NCBI RefSeq assembly: GCF_014201355.1 | Contig: NZ_JACHEG010000001.1 | Span: 124,001 to 188,000, forward strand | Direction: 5' to 3' | Length of the DNA: 64,000 nt | Source of the DNA: Aliirhizobium wenxiniae | GTDB lineage: Bacteria > Pseudomonadota > Alphaproteobacteria > Rhizobiales > Rhizobiaceae | In this document: piece by piece, positions 62,243 to 64,000 of the stretch | How the letters are laid out: the number at the start of each line of letters is the position of its first letter | Position numbering within the stretch: the stretch's first letter is position 1 | Position numbers and translations under genes: made by a program | The notes under the pieces: generated by a model | What the model saw: only the letters and a program-made list of their open reading frames with translations | Database searches by the model: none | What the model was told of the DNA's origin: nothing

Positions 62243-62272
62243 AAAAAGCCCGGCCAAGTGCCGGGCTTTTTT
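62243..62272 (+). terminator. Rho-independent terminator of gnd
   Basis: AAAAAGCCCGGC (62243-62254), loop CAAGT, GCCGGGCTTTTTT (62260-62272). It has A-runs and T-runs on both sides, so it can serve the convergent LacI gene as well. Confidence 0.9.
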
Positions 62273-62281
62273 CGTGATACG

Positions 62282-63328
62282 CTAATCTTTCGGTCCCATC
62301 ACCGACCACACCGGCCCGTCGATGCTCTGCAGCAGTTCCGGTGCTACACCGTCGATACGAGCCAGAACCGCTTTTGCCAGTTCCCGGCCGGCATGGCGCA
62401 CGTCTTCCGTCACGGTCAGCATTTCCGGCCTGATCCAGTTCAAAAATTCGGCCGACTGTTTCGAGACCATGTCGATCTCCTTGCCCAGTCGGCGTCCGGC
62501 AGCCTCGGCTCCGGCAACCAGTGCGATCGATGCGGATCCGCTGAGCGAGATGATACCGTCCGGCGGTTCGGCGAGGCGACACAGGCGCTCCGCATAGGCG
62601 CGGATTTCCTCGAGTGGCGTTTCCGTGGTCATCCGGCCCATCGAAACTTCCGTCGCCTGAAAATCGTTCAGGCCGCGCTCAAAACCTATCCGGCTATGGA
62701 TCTGGTAGGAAAAGCGGCTGAGCGGCGCCAAGAGCGCGATGCGCCGGCGCCCGCGTCGTACAAGCCTTTGCACCGCCTGATAGACATAGGCTTCGTTGTC
62801 GAAATCGTGGAACGGGTGAACGATGCCCATATCCGTTCGTCCGTGGGTCACGAAGGGAAGATTCCGCTCGGTCATTAGCCGCACTCGCGGATCGTCAGGC
62901 TCCATGCGCGAGATGATCACCCCGTCCGCCGATCCGGTATCGAGGATGTAGCGCACCGGTACCATCGGATCTTTCTCGAATGAATGCGGCGTCACCACAA
63001 GGTGATACTGGGTTCCTCCCAACACTTCCGAAATTCCCTGCACCATCTGGCTGGTGAAACCCATCAATTCCTGCTCGATGCTCAGCACCAGCGCGATCAC
63101 GTTGGTCTTGCCGGTCCGCAGGCGCACACCCGCCCGGTTCGGCTGATAGCCGAGCTGGCGCGCCACCAGTCGAACGCGCTCCTTGGTCTCGGACCCGATA
63201 TCCGGCGCATCTTTCAGTGCGCGCGATACGGTCGTGATCCCGAGACCCGTCATGAAGGCGATCGTCTTGAGGGTAGGGCGTTCGTTAGTCGCCGTGTTGC
63301 GCGTGGATGTTTTTCTGATCTCGTCCAT
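62282..63328 (-). CDS. LacI-family transcriptional regulator
   Basis: The 348-residue protein has the LacI HTH and hinge ([55 protein letters not shown]) and a sugar-binding-protein-like effector domain ([15 protein letters not shown] ... [16 protein letters not shown] ... DGIISLSG). It is divergent from a sugar ABC transporter gene. Two TGNAACGTTNCA sequences in the intergenic region are likely operators. It resembles regulators of alpha-glucoside or related uptake systems, but the sugar is not certain. Confidence 0.92.
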   Translation of the reverse strand: MDEIRKTSTRNTATNERPTLKTIAFMTGLGITTVSRALKDAPDIGSETKERVRLVARQLGYQPNRAGVRLRTGKTNVIALVLSIEQELMGFTSQMVQGISEVLGGTQYHLVVTPHSFEKDPMVPVRYILDTGSADGVIISRMEPDDPRVRLMTERNLPFVTHGRTDMGIVHPFHDFDNEAYVYQAVQRLVRRGRRRIALLAPLSRFSYQIHSRIGFERGLNDFQATEVSMGRMTTETPLEEIRAYAERLCRLAEPPDGIISLSGSASIALVAGAEAAGRRLGKEIDMVSKQSAEFLNWIRPEMLTVTEDVRHAGRELAKAVLARIDGVAPELLQSIDGPVWSVMGPKD

Positions 63329-63395
63329 CTTGCTGCTCGCATCGATTGCCGTGATTGGCTTCTGAATGATGCAGATCGGTTATTACAGGAAAAAC

Positions 63396-63407
63396 TGAAA
63401 CGTTACA
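63396..63407. promoter_or_regulatory. LacI-type operator 1
   Basis: TGAAACGTTACA fits TGNAACGTTNCA, a CG-centred palindrome typical of LacI-family proteins. It lies 67 bp upstream of the regulator start. Confidence 0.6.
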
Positions 63408-63658
63408 GGTAATTTTCAACCCGCATCCGATGAAAATACTTCTATCCGCAACCATGTGTTGGCATTACGCAATCGCACATCGATTTTGTGCATATGCGAA
63501 ATAAAATAGCCTTAGATCGATCTTATGCCGGTATTTTCTGGAATTATTTACCTGATGACCTTGAGCTAAATGCCCTCAGAAGTTGTTCTAGTGCTCAATC
63601 ATGCAATAATTTGGAGAAGCAGGCTTGCCACCTATCTGGCTTTGCCCTAGCTTTTTAC

Positions 63659-63670
63659 TGCAACGTTTCA
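63659..63670. promoter_or_regulatory. LacI-type operator 2
   Basis: TGCAACGTTTCA is a second copy of the same palindrome, 263 bp from operator 1. It sits just upstream of the GGGAGGAG ribosome site of the ABC gene, 16 bp before its ATG, in a position where repressor would block transcription or elongation. Confidence 0.65.
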
Positions 63671-63686
63671 GTGAGGGAGGAGACTC

Positions 63687-64000
63687 ATGCGTATCCGTGC
63701 ATTCGCAGCCGTTCTGGCTGCCACCGCGGCGCTGCCTTGTGCAGCTATGGCCGCCGATCTGGAAGTCACGCATTGGTGGACATCGGGAGGCGAGGCGGCT
63801 GCCGTGAAGGAGCTGGCAACCGCATTCGATGCGACCGGCAATAAATGGGTCGATGGCGCCATTGCCGGTTCAGGCAGCACGGCGCGCCCGATCATGATCA
63901 GCCGCATCACCGGCGGTGATCCGATGGGCGCGACCCAATTCAACCACGGACGCCAGGCTGAGGAACTGGTCATGTCCGGCCTGATGCGCGACCTCAACGA
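63687..64000 (+). CDS. Sugar ABC transporter substrate-binding protein, 3' end outside window
   Basis: The first 104 codons are present. A signal peptide (MRIRAFAAVLAATAALPCAAMAAD) precedes LEVTHWWTSGGEAAAVKELATAFDATG ... ITGGDPMGATQFNHGRQAEELV, the start of a family 1 extracellular sugar-binding protein resembling glucose/mannose-type GtsA proteins, as I recall. A strong GGGAGGAG lies upstream. Permease and ATPase genes are expected beyond the window. It is probably repressed by the divergent LacI protein. Confidence 0.9.
   Translation, partial: MRIRAFAAVLAATAALPCAAMAADLEVTHWWTSGGEAAAVKELATAFDATGNKWVDGAIAGSGSTARPIMISRITGGDPMGATQFNHGRQAEELVMSGLMRDLN

Larger units (their letters stand above)
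63329..63686. other. Divergent regulatory region between lacI-type gene and sugar ABC operon
   Basis: These 358 bp carry the two operator-like sequences at 63396 and 63659, described separately, and otherwise AT-rich sequence with no ORF I can support. Confidence 0.6.

Noticed and set aside
60809-62257. 482-codon minus-strand frame opposite gnd
   Set aside because: It mirrors gnd and has shadow-like composition; gnd itself is unambiguous.

Overview
The window looks like chromosomal DNA of a Rhizobiaceae member (Rhizobium, Agrobacterium or Neorhizobium type). The evidence is the complete very-long-chain fatty acid lipid A locus (acpXL to lpxXL), the fixNOQP-fixGHIS pair under FnrN/anaerobox control, a class I PHB synthase, a betaine-homocysteine methyltransferase with a quaternary-amine ABC transporter, and frequent GTG and TTG starts. 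Coding density is high. I saw no insertion sequence, prophage, CRISPR array or clear pseudogene.

Layout. 1-14.7 kb is housekeeping: rpsD, the soluble transhydrogenase sthA, a divergent XRE regulator/SDR pair, a leftward phaC-sfsA-map-radC string, and rightward alaC-like aminotransferase, hom, a small membrane protein and recJ. 14.7-15.2 kb holds three identical tRNA-Glu genes in a 215/216-bp tandem array. 15.3-20.6 kb carries a lipoprotein, gloA, a double cold-shock protein, a DUF192 protein, tRNA-Pro, pdxJ and ndh.

20.7-39 kb is the most interesting part. It has a GbdR-like DJ-1/AraC regulator and a corrinoid methyl-transfer island: RACo-type activator, pterin-dependent methyltransferase, Virulence_fact-family protein, DUF1638 protein, B12-binding corrinoid protein, non-pyrrolysine MttB homologue, and an Fe-S protein with a CblC/QueG-like cobalamin-domain signature. 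After an unrelated ECF sigma/VWA pair comes a leftward operon of quaternary-amine ABC transporter genes, bmt and a small unknown gene. Together they suggest uptake of a betaine-type compound, with its N-methyl groups passed either straight to homocysteine (Bmt) or through a corrinoid protein to tetrahydrofolate. That would be an anaerobe-style pathway in an organism equipped for respiration. GCGAC-core motifs recur upstream of the regulator, the Virulence_fact gene and the corrinoid-protein/mttB divergent promoter.

39-43.4 kb is a 1.15-kb sparse region with one likely 47-codon gene, then cobP, a TSUP permease, a nucleoside hydrolase and fnrN. 43.5-50.5 kb has hemN behind an anaerobox and the acpXL-fabZXL-fabF2XL-fabF1XL-adh-lpxXL lipid A locus, in which FabF2XL looks like a non-catalytic chain-length-factor partner. 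50.7-60.7 kb is micro-oxic respiration: a PAS protein, hemerythrin divergent from fixNOQP around a perfect anaerobox, then fixGHIS. 60.8-64 kb has gnd, a LacI regulator and the start of a sugar ABC transporter, with matching LacI-type operators.

All identifications rest on reading motifs and on memory of the families. No database search was run.
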